In this document: positions 7,314 to 16,069 of the stretch, piece after piece
Numbering within the stretch: the stretch's first letter is position 1
Layout: every line of letters begins with the position of its first letter
Assembly (NCBI RefSeq): GCF_023156285.1
Contig: NZ_JAKZAJ010000002.1
Span: forward strand, 558,001-622,000
Source: Marinobacter koreensis
Lineage (GTDB): Bacteria > Pseudomonadota > Gammaproteobacteria > Pseudomonadales > Oleiphilaceae
DNA length: 64,000 nt
Direction of reading: 5' to 3'
Made by a program: the position numbers and the translations under genes
The notes under the pieces: generated by a model
The model's input: only the letters and a program-made list of their open reading frames with translations
Database searches by the model: none
Told to the model about the DNA's origin: nothing

Positions 7314-8527
7314 CAGTGGGTCTCCTGTGCGGAACCGATGGACACGCCGTCACGTTTCTGGGGACGGGCGCTCTCAGGCTTGGGGGCTTCCACTTTGGGC
7401 GCGGGCGGCTTGCGGTTGAACAGGCCGGCCAGACGCTCGCGAACCGGTCCGGCGTAATCCGAGACCAGACCCGCCAGTCCCCGCGGGAACAGCATTACCA
7501 CCGCGATGAACAGCGCACCCATGGCCACCACCCACAGTTGCGGGAAGCTCTCGGACAGGGAGCTTTTCGCCAGGTTGACCAGGAAGGCACCATAGGCCGC
7601 GCCGATCAGCGACAGGCGGCCGCCCACCGCGCAGAAGATGACCATCTCGATGGACGCCACCGTGCCCACGAAGGACGGCGACATGAAGCCCACCTGCAGG
7701 GTGAAGAACGCGCCACCGATGGCGGAGAACACCGAGGCCGCGACAAACACGAAGATCTTGATGTTGGCCACGTCGTAGCCGGAGAACCGGACCCGGTCTT
7801 CCTGGTCACGCATGGCAATCAGCAACTGGCCGTAGCGGCTGTTGAGGATGTACTGCCCCGCCAGCAGGCACAGGATCAGCGCGATGCCGCAGGCGAAGTA
7901 CAGCACGTACTGGGCGAAGTCGGTCTGGATGCTCCAGCCCATCAGGGTGCGCAGGTCGGTAATACCGTTGATGCCACCGGTGTAGCCCTGCTGGCCGATG
8001 ATCAGGATGGTCATGATCGAAGCGATGGCCTGAGTGATGATGGCGAAGTACACCCCGCCCACCCGACGCTTGAACATGGCGTAACCGATCACGAAGGCGA
8101 AGAAGGCCGGCACCGTGAGGATCAGCAGTATGGTCAGCGGGAAGCTGTGGAACGGTTCCCAGAACCAGGGCAGCTCGGTGAGCTGGTTCCAGTCCATGAA
8201 GTCCGGGATGCCCGGCGTACTCTGGATCGCCGTGTTTTCCGGCGACGAGGCTTCCAGTTTCAGGAACATCGCCATGCCGTAACCGCCGAGGCCAAAGAAG
8301 ATCCCCTGGCCCAGGCTGAGAATGCCGCCGTAACCCCAGCACAGCACCAGACCCGCCGCCACAAAGGCGTAGGTCAGGTACTTGCCGTAGAGATTGAGGC
8401 GGAAGATATCGGCCACCATCGGCAGCACACCCAGGATCAGGATCGCAATGATCAGGATCTGGAGCAGTTTTCCACGGCCGCCGAACTTGTCCATCCAGCT
8501 GGCCTTGACTACAGATTGAGTACTCAT
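7313..8527 (-). CDS. urtC: Urea/amide-type ABC transporter permease UrtC
   Basis: Inner-membrane permease of the importer, 404 residues with about ten hydrophobic segments and the LivM-type fold. AGLVLCWGYGGILSLGQGIFFGLGGYGMAMF (motif near residues 60-90) is characteristic of UrtC. The C-terminus is a charged, proline-rich tail. GAGGAG lies 6 bases before ATG 8527, so this start is preferred to the ATG at 8533, which abuts the ribosome site. It overlaps urtD by one base and follows urtB closely. Confidence 0.94.
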   Translation of the reverse strand: MSTQSVVKASWMDKFGGRGKLLQILIIAILILGVLPMVADIFRLNLYGKYLTYAFVAAGLVLCWGYGGILSLGQGIFFGLGGYGMAMFLKLEASSPENTAIQSTPGIPDFMDWNQLTELPWFWEPFHSFPLTILLILTVPAFFAFVIGYAMFKRRVGGVYFAIITQAIASIMTILIIGQQGYTGGINGITDLRTLMGWSIQTDFAQYVLYFACGIALILCLLAGQYILNSRYGQLLIAMRDQEDRVRFSGYDVANIKIFVFVAASVFSAIGGAFFTLQVGFMSPSFVGTVASIEMVIFCAVGGRLSLIGAAYGAFLVNLAKSSLSESFPQLWVVAMGALFIAVVMLFPRGLAGLVSDYAGPVRERLAGLFNRKPPAPKVEAPKPESARPQKRDGVSIGSAQETH

Positions 8528-8552
8528 CGTCATCTCCTCGTATCAGCCGCTA

Positions 8553-9476
8553 TCAGCGCCGGACCTTGCTGGCGAAAAGACCCTGGGGCCGGAACATCAG
8601 GATGATCACCACGGTCATCAGGGTGATGACCTTGGCCATGGATCCCGACAGGAAGAACGACAGGATGGATTGCGCCTGGGCAATGCCGAAGGCCGATGCC
8701 ACGGTGCCCAACAGGCTGGCTGCGCCGCCGAAGACCACCACCAGGAAGGTATCCACGATGTACAGGGAGCCGGTAGTCGGGCCGGTGGAGGCGATGGTGG
8801 TGAAAGCCGCGCCCGCGACACCGGCGATGCCGCAGCCCAGGGCGAAGGTCAGACGGTCCACCCGGTCGGTGTTGATGCCGGCCGCGTTGGCCATGGTCCG
8901 GTTCTGGGTGGTCGCGCGGACCTTGATGCCCCAGCGGGACTTGTACAGCAGGATGAACACGCCAATGGTAAGAAGGATGGTGATTCCCACGACCATCAGG
9001 CCGTTCAGGGGAATGTCCACCATGTCCGTGGCCTGGTAGGAGCCCATCAGCCAGTCGGGCATGACTACGCTCTTTTCGCGCGGACCGAACACGGAACGAA
9101 AGATCTGCTGCAGGATCAGCCCCAGGCCCCAGGTGGCCAGCAGGGTGTCCAGCGGCCGGTTATAGAGGAAGCGTATGAGGAATCGCTCCACCAGATAACC
9201 GAGGATAAACGTCCCCAGGAAGGCGAGTATGATCGCCACCGGGAAGTAGTAATCGAGTAAGAAGGGCCAGACGTCCGAGGCCAGGTACGATGTGAGGTAC
9301 GTGATGTACGCGCCCAGTGTCAGGAATTCGCCATGGGCCATGTTGATCACGCCCATCTGCCCGAAAATAATAGCTAGGCCCAGGGCCATCAGCAGGAACA
9401 CGCAAAACAGACTGAGGCCGCTGAAGCCCTGCATCAGAAAGATTGCGGTGAGTTCCTCTCCGGTATAACCACCCAT
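8553..9476 (-). CDS. urtB: Urea/amide-type ABC transporter permease UrtB
   Basis: Inner-membrane permease (LivH type), 307 residues, with motifs GQMGVINMAHGEFLTLGAY near 40-60 and a C-terminal MFRPQGLFASKVRR. It forms the translocation channel with UrtC. The ATG at 9476 has GAGG 7 bases upstream. Compared with longer UrtB proteins that carry an N-terminal periplasmic extension, this is the short form. Confidence 0.94.
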   Translation of the reverse strand: MGGYTGEELTAIFLMQGFSGLSLFCVFLLMALGLAIIFGQMGVINMAHGEFLTLGAYITYLTSYLASDVWPFLLDYYFPVAIILAFLGTFILGYLVERFLIRFLYNRPLDTLLATWGLGLILQQIFRSVFGPREKSVVMPDWLMGSYQATDMVDIPLNGLMVVGITILLTIGVFILLYKSRWGIKVRATTQNRTMANAAGINTDRVDRLTFALGCGIAGVAGAAFTTIASTGPTTGSLYIVDTFLVVVFGGAASLLGTVASAFGIAQAQSILSFFLSGSMAKVITLMTVVIILMFRPQGLFASKVRR

Positions 9477-9609
9477 GATAAGTCCTCCCTCGGACTCGGG
9501 AGCCGGCGCCTGCCGGCCCCCATGCTACTTGTTGCTCAACACGTGACGGTTTGAAACGTCGGGATTCGATCGGTCAGTGCCGCCCGGCGCAGGCCGGGCG
9601 GCGTGTGGC

Positions 9610-10878
9610 TTACTGGTAGCCTTCCGGGAACGGATTGGGCTCGATCACATCGGATTCCCAGACCACGTCCGCCTGGCCATCCGCCTTCCACTTGCCGATG
9701 CGGGTGCGCATCCACAGGTGGTGGTTTTCGTCAACTTTCAGCTCGCCGTGGGGAGAGGTGTTCCACTCGATGCCCGGGGAGGCCGCGACCACCTTGTCCA
9801 CGTCGAAGCTGCCAGCGGCTTCCACCGCACGCTTCCACAGCCAGGGGCCGAGGTAGGCGGATTCGGTGACGTCACCGATGACGGCGTCTTCGCCATACTT
9901 CGCCTTGAAGGCAGCGACGAATTCCTTGTTGCCCGGCAGGTCGAGGCTCTGGAAGTACTTCATGGAGGAGTACAGGCCTTCGACGTTCTCGCCGCCGATA
10001 CCCAGGACTTCATCCTCGGTGACGGAGATGGTCAGCATGGGCTGTTTCTTGAAGGTCAGGCCGGCAGCGTTGAGCTGCTTGAACCAGGCCACGTTGGAAC
10101 CACCCACCACGGCACCGAACACCAGGTCCGGCTTCTTCAGCTTGATCTTGTTGATCAGCGAGCCGAACTGGGTGCTGCCCAGCGGGTAGTACTCTTCACC
10201 CACGACCTTGCCGTGCAGCACGTTCTCGATGTGCTTGCGGGCGATCTTCATGGAAGTGCGCGGCCAGATGTAGTCGGAGCCGACCAGGTAGAAGGTCTTG
10301 GCGCCCAGCTCCTCGTGGGCCCAGTTCAGGCCCGCCAGGATCTGCTGGGTCGCTTCCTGGCCGGTGTAGAAGACGTTGTGGGATTCTTCGAGTCCCTCGT
10401 AGAAAGTCGGGTAGTACAGCAGGCCGTTGTCTTTCTCGAAGACCGGCAGAACGGCCTTACGGGAGGCGGAGGTCCAGCAGCCGAACACGGTGGCCACCTT
10501 GTCCCGCTCCAGGAGCTTGTGGGATTTCTCGGCGAAGGTCGGCCAGTCGGAGGCGCCGTCCTCCTGGATGATCTTGATCTGGCGTCCCAGGACACCGCCC
10601 TGGGCATTGATCTGTTCGATCGCCAGCTTCTCGGCCTGGACCGAACCGGTCTCACTGATCGCCATGGTGCCGGTCAGTGAATGCAGGATGCCGACGGTAA
10701 CCGTGTCGTCGGTGACCGCCAGCCCGGTGGTGTTCACTTCCTCGGTAGACGGAGCGGCCATCGCAGCGGTGGCGGTGGTCGCCATCATTACCGATGCTGC
10801 CAGTGTCCTCAGGCTCTGACGGAGCCCAGCGCTTGTGCCAGTGTGCCGCCATCCGGCGGCTGTCGTTGTGGTTCCCAT
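9610..10878 (-). CDS. urtA: Urea/amide-type ABC transporter substrate-binding protein UrtA
   Basis: Periplasmic receptor of the importer, 422 residues. A long basic N-terminus and hydrophobic stretch end in AMA-AP, a likely signal-peptidase site near residues 45-48. The mature protein starts VTVGILHSLTGTMAISE and carries WTSASRKAVLPVFE and GLLYYPTFYEGLEES, typical of UrtA. ATG 10878 lies 6 bases after AGGA and is preferred to the ATG at 10884. Family annotation is urea, but the gene neighbours are amide hydrolases and no urease is present, so short-chain amides are a plausible substrate. Confidence 0.93.
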   Translation of the reverse strand: MGTTTTAAGWRHTGTSAGLRQSLRTLAASVMMATTATAAMAAPSTEEVNTTGLAVTDDTVTVGILHSLTGTMAISETGSVQAEKLAIEQINAQGGVLGRQIKIIQEDGASDWPTFAEKSHKLLERDKVATVFGCWTSASRKAVLPVFEKDNGLLYYPTFYEGLEESHNVFYTGQEATQQILAGLNWAHEELGAKTFYLVGSDYIWPRTSMKIARKHIENVLHGKVVGEEYYPLGSTQFGSLINKIKLKKPDLVFGAVVGGSNVAWFKQLNAAGLTFKKQPMLTISVTEDEVLGIGGENVEGLYSSMKYFQSLDLPGNKEFVAAFKAKYGEDAVIGDVTESAYLGPWLWKRAVEAAGSFDVDKVVAASPGIEWNTSPHGELKVDENHHLWMRTRIGKWKADGQADVVWESDVIEPNPFPEGYQ

Positions 10879-10996
10879 GGTCATTCCTCGCAGAGTTTGA
10901 AAGCCGGTGCCGCGTTCCCTTCGAAAGCGCAGCGCCCACGTCACCCATTCTGTCGAGGCCCTGTCATCCCGCCCATTCGGCAATCACCCCAGCGCA

Positions 10997-11014
10997 CTAC
11001 GTCATTTGACGCAT
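10997..11014. promoter_or_regulatory. 18-bp site shared with the fmdA upstream region (urtA copy)
   Basis: CTACGTCATTTGACGCAT contains the dyad CGTCA-TT-TGACG and differs from the fmdA copy (3585-3602) at two positions. It lies about 120 bp upstream of urtA and 170 bp upstream of the kinase gene. It is a candidate binding site for the response regulator of the adjacent two-component system. Confidence 0.5.
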
Positions 11015-11092
11015 ACCCCCTGCCGACCGGACGCGCTAAAACCGCAGGTCATTAATGAAACCCGATGCCCTCCGCCCGGGATTGCACCTCTA

Positions 11093-11108
11093 TGGCACGA
11101 TCCTTGAT
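11093..11108 (+). promoter_or_regulatory. Possible sigma-54 (-24/-12) promoter for the sensor kinase
   Basis: TGGCACG-ATCC-TTGAT matches the sigma-54 consensus TGGCACG-N4-TTGCW except that the -12 GC is GA. It lies about 78 bases upstream of the kinase start. The -12 mismatch makes this uncertain. Confidence 0.35.
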
Positions 11109-11185
11109 CTGGTATTCCCGGAAGCGGTGCATCGGCCATTTCGTGCACCAGCACTGCGCACAACAACGGGGAAGGACCGGCAGTC

Positions 11186-14100
11186 GTGGCCACGAAACAG
11201 AACATTTTTCGCGTAAGGCGACGGTACAACCAGTGGGTGGCCAACGAGACCCTGGAAGACTACGCCCTGAGGTTCACCGCCAAGAGCGCCCGGCGCTGGT
11301 CGGCGGGCCAGGTCAGCCACACCGCACTGGGGGCCATCTCGTTCCTGGCCATGGAGGCGATTGGCGGGTCGATCACGCTGCACTACGGGTTCAGCAATGC
11401 CGTGGCGGCCATCATGGCGATGGCCCTGCGGCTGCTGTTCGACATACCACTGGTGCTGGGCTATCTGCTCTGCGCGGTGGTGATCATCCCGCTGGTGACC
11501 CATGGCATCACCACCATCAGCCGGTTCCAGCTCTGGACCCAGCCGGTGTTCGTGGTGCTGCAGCTCGCACCCTTCGCGTTCATCATCTACGCCGATGCCT
11601 CGTCGATCACCGACTGGACCCGGTTCGAGGGGGGCTCGCCATCGGCCCAGCCGGGCTTTGACCTGCTGATGTTCGGCGCAGCGGCGGCGGTGGTGTTCTC
11701 ACTGATTGCCCAGATCGGCGAACAGGTGGACTTCCTGCGCTTCATTCCCGAGCCTGAGACGCCCCGGGAACGGCGCCGCTGGTGGATCGCGGTGATGGCC
11801 GGCGGCCCCGGCTGGATTCTCGTCGGGCTGCTGAAAATCCTGGGCGGCTCCTTTCTGGCCGTGCTTGCACTGAATCAGGGCGTACCCGCCGGCGAAGCCG
11901 CCGATCCGACCCGGATGTACATGGTGGCCTTCAACTACATCACCCACTCGCCGGAGGTCTCCCTCGCCCTGGCCGGCATGTTCGTGATCCTGTGCCAGAT
12001 CAAGATCAACGTGACCAACGCCTACGCCGGCTCCATCGCCTGGTCGAACTTTTTCTCCCGGCTCACCCGCAGCCATCCCGGCCGGGTGGTCTGGCTGTTC
12101 TTCAACGTGGCCATTGCCCTGCTGGTGATGGAACTGGGGGTCTACCAGGCTCTGGAACAGACCCTGGCGTTCTACAGCATCATTGCCATCGCCTGGGTGG
12201 GGGCACTGGTGGCGGACCTGGTGATCAACAAGCCGCTGGGCCTGAGCCCGGCACACATCGAGTTCAAACGCGCCCATCTGTACGACATCAATCCGGTGGG
12301 CGTGGGCGCCATGTTGATTGCCTCCGTTGCCGGCGTGGTGTGCGACACCGGCGCCTTCGGCGATGTGGCGAAAGCCCTGTCCCACTTCATTGCCCTGGGC
12401 ACCGCGCTGATTGCAGCGCCGGCGATTGCCTGGGGCACCGGCGGGCGTTTCTACACGGCCCGCCCCGCCAACACCATTGCCTCCGATTTCCAGCTGGTGC
12501 CCTGCTCCATCTGCGAACACCGGTTCGAACCGGAGGACGTCACCCATTGCCCCGCCTACGACGGCACCATCTGTTCCCTGTGCTGTTCGCTGGACGCCCG
12601 CTGCGACGACCAGTGCAAGCCCGGCGCCAGCTACCGCGAACAGTTCCAGAACCTGCTGGGCCACCTGATTCCGAAACCGGTGCTGGCCATGGTCCAGTCC
12701 CGGCTCGGCCAGTTCCTGACGTTGCTGTTCTTCATCAACGGCGTGTCCGGTCTGCTGTTGTCACTGATCTACCACCAGACACCGGTGGGCTCCCCCGGCG
12801 AGGCGCTGGTGCTGTCCGTCACGCTGTGGAAGGTGTTTTTCATCCTGGTGATCATTACCGGGGTGGTGACCTGGCTGTTCGTGCTGGCCCATGAAAGCCG
12901 GCGGGTGGCGGAAGAGGAATCCCGGCGCCAGACCCGGCTGCTGATGGAGGAAATCACCGCCCACGAACGCACCGACAAGGCGCTGCAGGCCGCAAAAGAA
13001 CAGGCAGAAGCGGCCAATGGCGCGAAAAGCCGGTACCTGACCGGTATCAGTCACGAACTGCGCTCTCCCCTCAATGCGATTCTCGGTTACGCCCAGCTGA
13101 TGGAGAACGACGCCACGGTGCCCGACCACCGGCGCGAAGCCCTCGGGGTGATACGGCGCAGTGGCGAATACCTGGCGGACCTGATCGAGGGCTTGCTGGA
13201 TATCTCCAAGATCGAGGCCGGGCGCCTGGACCTGCACCGGGACCAGGTGCGCATTGGCTTGCTGGTGGAACAGATGGTGACCATGTTCCGGCTCCAGGCC
13301 GAGGACAAGGGTCTGGCGTTCGACTACCACTGCCCCAACCCGCTGCCGGACATGGTGACCACGGATGAAAAGCGGCTGCGCCAGATCCTGATCAACCTGC
13401 TGTCCAACGCCATCAAGTACACCGACCATGGGGGCGTCTCCCTGACCCTCCGCTACCGGAGCCAGGTGGCAGAATTTACCGTGAAAGATACCGGGGAAGG
13501 CATCGCCCGGGACAACATTGAGCGGATCTTCCGGCCGTTCGAGCGCATCCGCACACCGGGCCAGAGCCGCACCGGAACCGGCCTGGGCCTGACCATCACC
13601 CGCCTGCTCACCGAGATCATGGGCGGGGATATCTCGGTGGAGAGCGAACCCGGCCAGGGCAGTACCTTCCGGGTCAGCCTGATGCTCTCCAGCGTATACA
13701 GCCCCCACCCGCGCTCCGCCTCGGAGCCCGAACGCCGGATCTACGGCTACCAGGGCGGTCGCAAGAAGATCCTGGTGGTGGACGATGACGACTCCCACCG
13801 GCAGGTGATCCGGGCGATGCTCGCCCCGCTGGGCTTCGAAGTCCTCGATCTGGGCAATCCGCTGGAGGTGATCGAGACCCTGGGCCGAGAGCGGCCGGAT
13901 CTGTTGCTGCTGGACGTATCCATGCCCGGCATGAACGGATGGCAGGTTCTGGAGCAGATCCGCGAGCGCAAGATTCCGCTGCCGGTGATCATGGTGTCCG
14001 CCGACGCCCAGGAAGGAAAACACGAACCGGACTCGCCCCGACTGCACGACGATTACCTGATCAAACCGGTCCGCCTGAATGCCCTGCTCGACGCCATGGC

Positions 14101-14389
14101 GCGGATCCTGGAGCTGACCTGGCGCTTCGAAAAAAGCCCGGAACCCCTGGCCAGCATTCCGGTGCCGCCGGCCGGCGAATTGCCAATGCCCGGGGCCGAG
14201 GTCCGGGAGGAGCTGGCCGCCCTGGCACGGATCGGCCACCGCAAGGGCCTGCTCGAAGCCCTGCACGACCTGAAATACCAGGGCAGCGCCAACGACCGGT
14301 TCATCGACGAACTGACCCGACTGACCAACGATTTCCAGTTCGAGAAAATTCTCGAATTACTTGAGGTAGAAGACTATGAAGTCTCGTGA
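11186..14389 (+). CDS. Hybrid sensor histidine kinase with N-terminal NCS1 permease-like domain
   Basis: A 1067-residue membrane kinase. Residues about 20-430 form a multi-segment domain like NCS1 cytosine/allantoin permeases (NQWVANETLEDYALRF, NVTNAYAGSIAWSNFF). A cysteine cluster beginning at Cys440 (CSIC, CSLCC, CDDQC) follows, then two more hydrophobic segments, a coiled coil, the DHp H-box with His623 (SHELRSPLNAILGY), the ATPase boxes NLLSNAIKY, DTGEGI and GTGLGLT, and a receiver with phospho-acceptor Asp910 (LLLDVSMPGMNG). The tail has no obvious HPt motif. The start is GTG with GGAAGGA upstream. It overlaps the next gene by 14 bases. It may sense the substrate taken up by the divergent importer; the ligand is unknown. 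Confidence 0.92.
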   Translation: MATKQNIFRVRRRYNQWVANETLEDYALRFTAKSARRWSAGQVSHTALGAISFLAMEAIGGSITLHYGFSNAVAAIMAMALRLLFDIPLVLGYLLCAVVIIPLVTHGITTISRFQLWTQPVFVVLQLAPFAFIIYADASSITDWTRFEGGSPSAQPGFDLLMFGAAAAVVFSLIAQIGEQVDFLRFIPEPETPRERRRWWIAVMAGGPGWILVGLLKILGGSFLAVLALNQGVPAGEAADPTRMYMVAFNYITHSPEVSLALAGMFVILCQIKINVTNAYAGSIAWSNFFSRLTRSHPGRVVWLFFNVAIALLVMELGVYQALEQTLAFYSIIAIAWVGALVADLVINKPLGLSPAHIEFKRAHLYDINPVGVGAMLIASVAGVVCDTGAFGDVAKALSHFIALGTALIAAPAIAWGTGGRFYTARPANTIASDFQLVPCSICEHRFEPEDVTHCPAYDGTICSLCCSLDARCDDQCKPGASYREQFQNLLGHLIPKPVLAMVQSRLGQFLTLLFFINGVSGLLLSLIYHQTPVGSPGEALVLSVTLWKVFFILVIITGVVTWLFVLAHESRRVAEEESRRQTRLLMEEITAHERTDKALQAAKEQAEAANGAKSRYLTGISHELRSPLNAILGYAQLMENDATVPDHRREALGVIRRSGEYLADLIEGLLDISKIEAGRLDLHRDQVRIGLLVEQMVTMFRLQAEDKGLAFDYHCPNPLPDMVTTDEKRLRQILINLLSNAIKYTDHGGVSLTLRYRSQVAEFTVKDTGEGIARDNIERIFRPFERIRTPGQSRTGTGLGLTITRLLTEIMGGDISVESEPGQGSTFRVSLMLSSVYSPHPRSASEPERRIYGYQGGRKKILVVDDDDSHRQVIRAMLAPLGFEVLDLGNPLEVIETLGRERPDLLLLDVSMPGMNGWQVLEQIRERKIPLPVIMVSADAQEGKHEPDSPRLHDDYLIKPVRLNALLDAMARILELTWRFEKSPEPLASIPVPPAGELPMPGAEVREELAALARIGHRKGLLEALHDLKYQGSANDRFIDELTRLTNDFQFEKILELLEVEDYEVS

Positions 14390-15281
14390 GGACAACCGCA
14401 CCGTCGTCATGGTGGTGGACGATGCGGTGGATTCCATTCGCATGATCAACGATGCCCTGGAGGAAACGGGTATGACCGTACTGGTCGCCCTGGAAGGCAA
14501 CCAGGCCATCACCATCAGCCAGAACATCACACCGGATGTGGTGCTGATGGATGCCCTGATGCCCCACATGGACGGCTTCGAGACCTGCCGCCGGTTGAAG
14601 GAAAATCCGGCGTTCACCGACGTGCCCATCATTTTCATGACCGGGTTGAGCGACACCGAACACGTGGTCATGGGCCTGAACGCCGGCGGCGTCGATTACG
14701 TGACCAAGCCGATCAACACCACCGAACTGCTGGCCCGCATGGACGTCCACCTCACCAACGCCCGGATGGCCCGGAGTGCCCGGAATGCGCTGGATACCGC
14801 CGGCCAGAACCTTTTTGCCGTCGATGCCCGTGGGGAACTGCTCTGGGGCACACCCCAGGTGTGCCGCTGCCTGCCCCAGGGCCAGGAACCGGAGGCCGAG
14901 GCCTTCCGCCAGCAGCTGGAGGAGTGGCTGGGCCATGTTCCCGAACCGGGTCACAGCATGCCGATCCGGATCCATGACACACCCCGATCGGTGGAATACC
15001 TCACGGTGGTCGACGGCCGGGAATATCTGCTCCGCCTGAAGACGCCCCAGAACCAGAACAGCGCCGCCGCCCTGCTCCGGGAACGCTTCCAGCTGACGCT
15101 CCGGGAGTCGGACGTACTGCTCTGGATCGCCAACGGCAAGACCAACCGGGAAATCGGCCAGATCCTGGAAATGAGCCCGCGCACGGTCAACAAGCACCTG
15201 GAACAGGTGTTCCGGAAGCTGGGCGTGGAGAACCGGACGGCCGCCGCCGCCAGCGCCATCCGGGTGCTTGCGGTCGCCTGA
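14376..15281 (+). CDS. LuxR-type two-component response regulator
   Basis: A 301-residue regulator: receiver domain at about 8-125 with acidic pocket Asp15-Asp16, phospho-acceptor Asp59 (VVLMDALMPHMDG) and Lys in VTKPI; a linker domain; and a C-terminal LuxR/GerE helix-turn-helix at about 238-295 (LTLRESDVLLWIANGKTNREIG, SPRTVNKHLEQVF). Its start lies inside the kinase gene (14-base overlap), so the two are coupled. It is the likely transcriptional output for the urt/ami/fmd genes; its operator may be the 18-bp shared site. Confidence 0.93.
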   Translation: MKSREDNRTVVMVVDDAVDSIRMINDALEETGMTVLVALEGNQAITISQNITPDVVLMDALMPHMDGFETCRRLKENPAFTDVPIIFMTGLSDTEHVVMGLNAGGVDYVTKPINTTELLARMDVHLTNARMARSARNALDTAGQNLFAVDARGELLWGTPQVCRCLPQGQEPEAEAFRQQLEEWLGHVPEPGHSMPIRIHDTPRSVEYLTVVDGREYLLRLKTPQNQNSAAALLRERFQLTLRESDVLLWIANGKTNREIGQILEMSPRTVNKHLEQVFRKLGVENRTAAAASAIRVLAVA

Positions 15282-15346
15282 GGAAACTGGCACCTTGCCG
15301 GAGTCGGACGTTCCGTTTCCGACCCACACCCACAAGGGGCCCGATC

Positions 15347-16069
15347 ATGAACACACTGTCTCGCCTGGGGATCGCCCTGCTGGTCTCCGGTATCGGACTG
15401 GCCCTGGCCAGCGCACCAACCCTGCCGGCCTTCTCCGGCATGGCCAGTCTCTCGGACGGCTGGGAACCGCTGGAATTTCCCAAGATCGATGAACACACCC
15501 GCTACCAGCTGGTGCAGGAAGACGGTCGCCAGGTGGTCCGTGCGGACACCGCCGGAGGCGCCTCGGGGCTGATCACCCGCCTGGACTTCGATCCCGGAAA
15601 ATCCCTGGACCTGTCCTGGCAGTGGAAGGTCTCCAACGTGTTCGAAAAAGGGGATGCCGGCAAGAAGTCGGGAGACGACTATCCCGCCCGGATCTACGTT
15701 GCCTTCAAGTTCCAGCCTGAGAAAGCCGGCTTCTTCGAACGGGCCAAGCGCAAGGCGGTGGAAGTGCTGTTCGGTGAAACACTGCCGGGCAAGGCACTCA
15801 ACTACATCTGGGCCAACAAACAGCCGGTGGGCCGCTTTATTCCGAACGCCTACACCGAGGATACGATGATGGTGGCGGTCAATTCCGGAGACGATCAGGC
15901 CGGGCAATGGGTGAGCGTCACGCGGGATATTGTGGCGGATTACCGCAAAGCCTTCGGCGAGGCGCCGCCACCCATCGTTGGCATCGCCATCATGTCGGAT
16001 TCGGATAATACCGGGGAGAAAGCCACGGCCTGGTACGGGGATCTGACCTTCCAGCCCCGGAACGACTAG
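15347..16069 (+). CDS. DUF3047 domain protein, secreted
   Basis: A 240-residue protein with a signal-like N-terminus (LGIALLVSGIGLALASA) and the DUF3047 pattern: LSWQWKV near residue 85, GDDYPARIYVAF near 105, LNYIWANK near 145 and a C-terminal VGIAIMSDSDNTGEKATAWYGD. The family has no known function; the fold resembles a carbohydrate-binding or jelly-roll-like beta domain by inference only. AGGGG lies 7 bases before the ATG. Its end overlaps the convergent solute-binding-protein gene by 4 bases. Confidence 0.85.
   Translation: MNTLSRLGIALLVSGIGLALASAPTLPAFSGMASLSDGWEPLEFPKIDEHTRYQLVQEDGRQVVRADTAGGASGLITRLDFDPGKSLDLSWQWKVSNVFEKGDAGKKSGDDYPARIYVAFKFQPEKAGFFERAKRKAVEVLFGETLPGKALNYIWANKQPVGRFIPNAYTEDTMMVAVNSGDDQAGQWVSVTRDIVADYRKAFGEAPPPIVGIAIMSDSDNTGEKATAWYGDLTFQPRND

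Larger units (their letters stand above)
10879..11185. promoter_or_regulatory. Divergent control region between urtA and the sensor kinase
   Basis: This 307-bp gap has no gene. It holds the 18-bp dyad at 10997-11014, about 120 bp ahead of urtA, and a sigma-54-like element on the plus strand at 11093-11108. No convincing sigma-70 promoter for urtA was recognised, which would fit activator-dependent expression. Confidence 0.6.

Noticed and set aside
12761..14266. 501-codon minus-strand open frame within the sensor kinase gene
   Set aside because: The opposite strand carries a clear kinase with all catalytic boxes; this is its antisense shadow.
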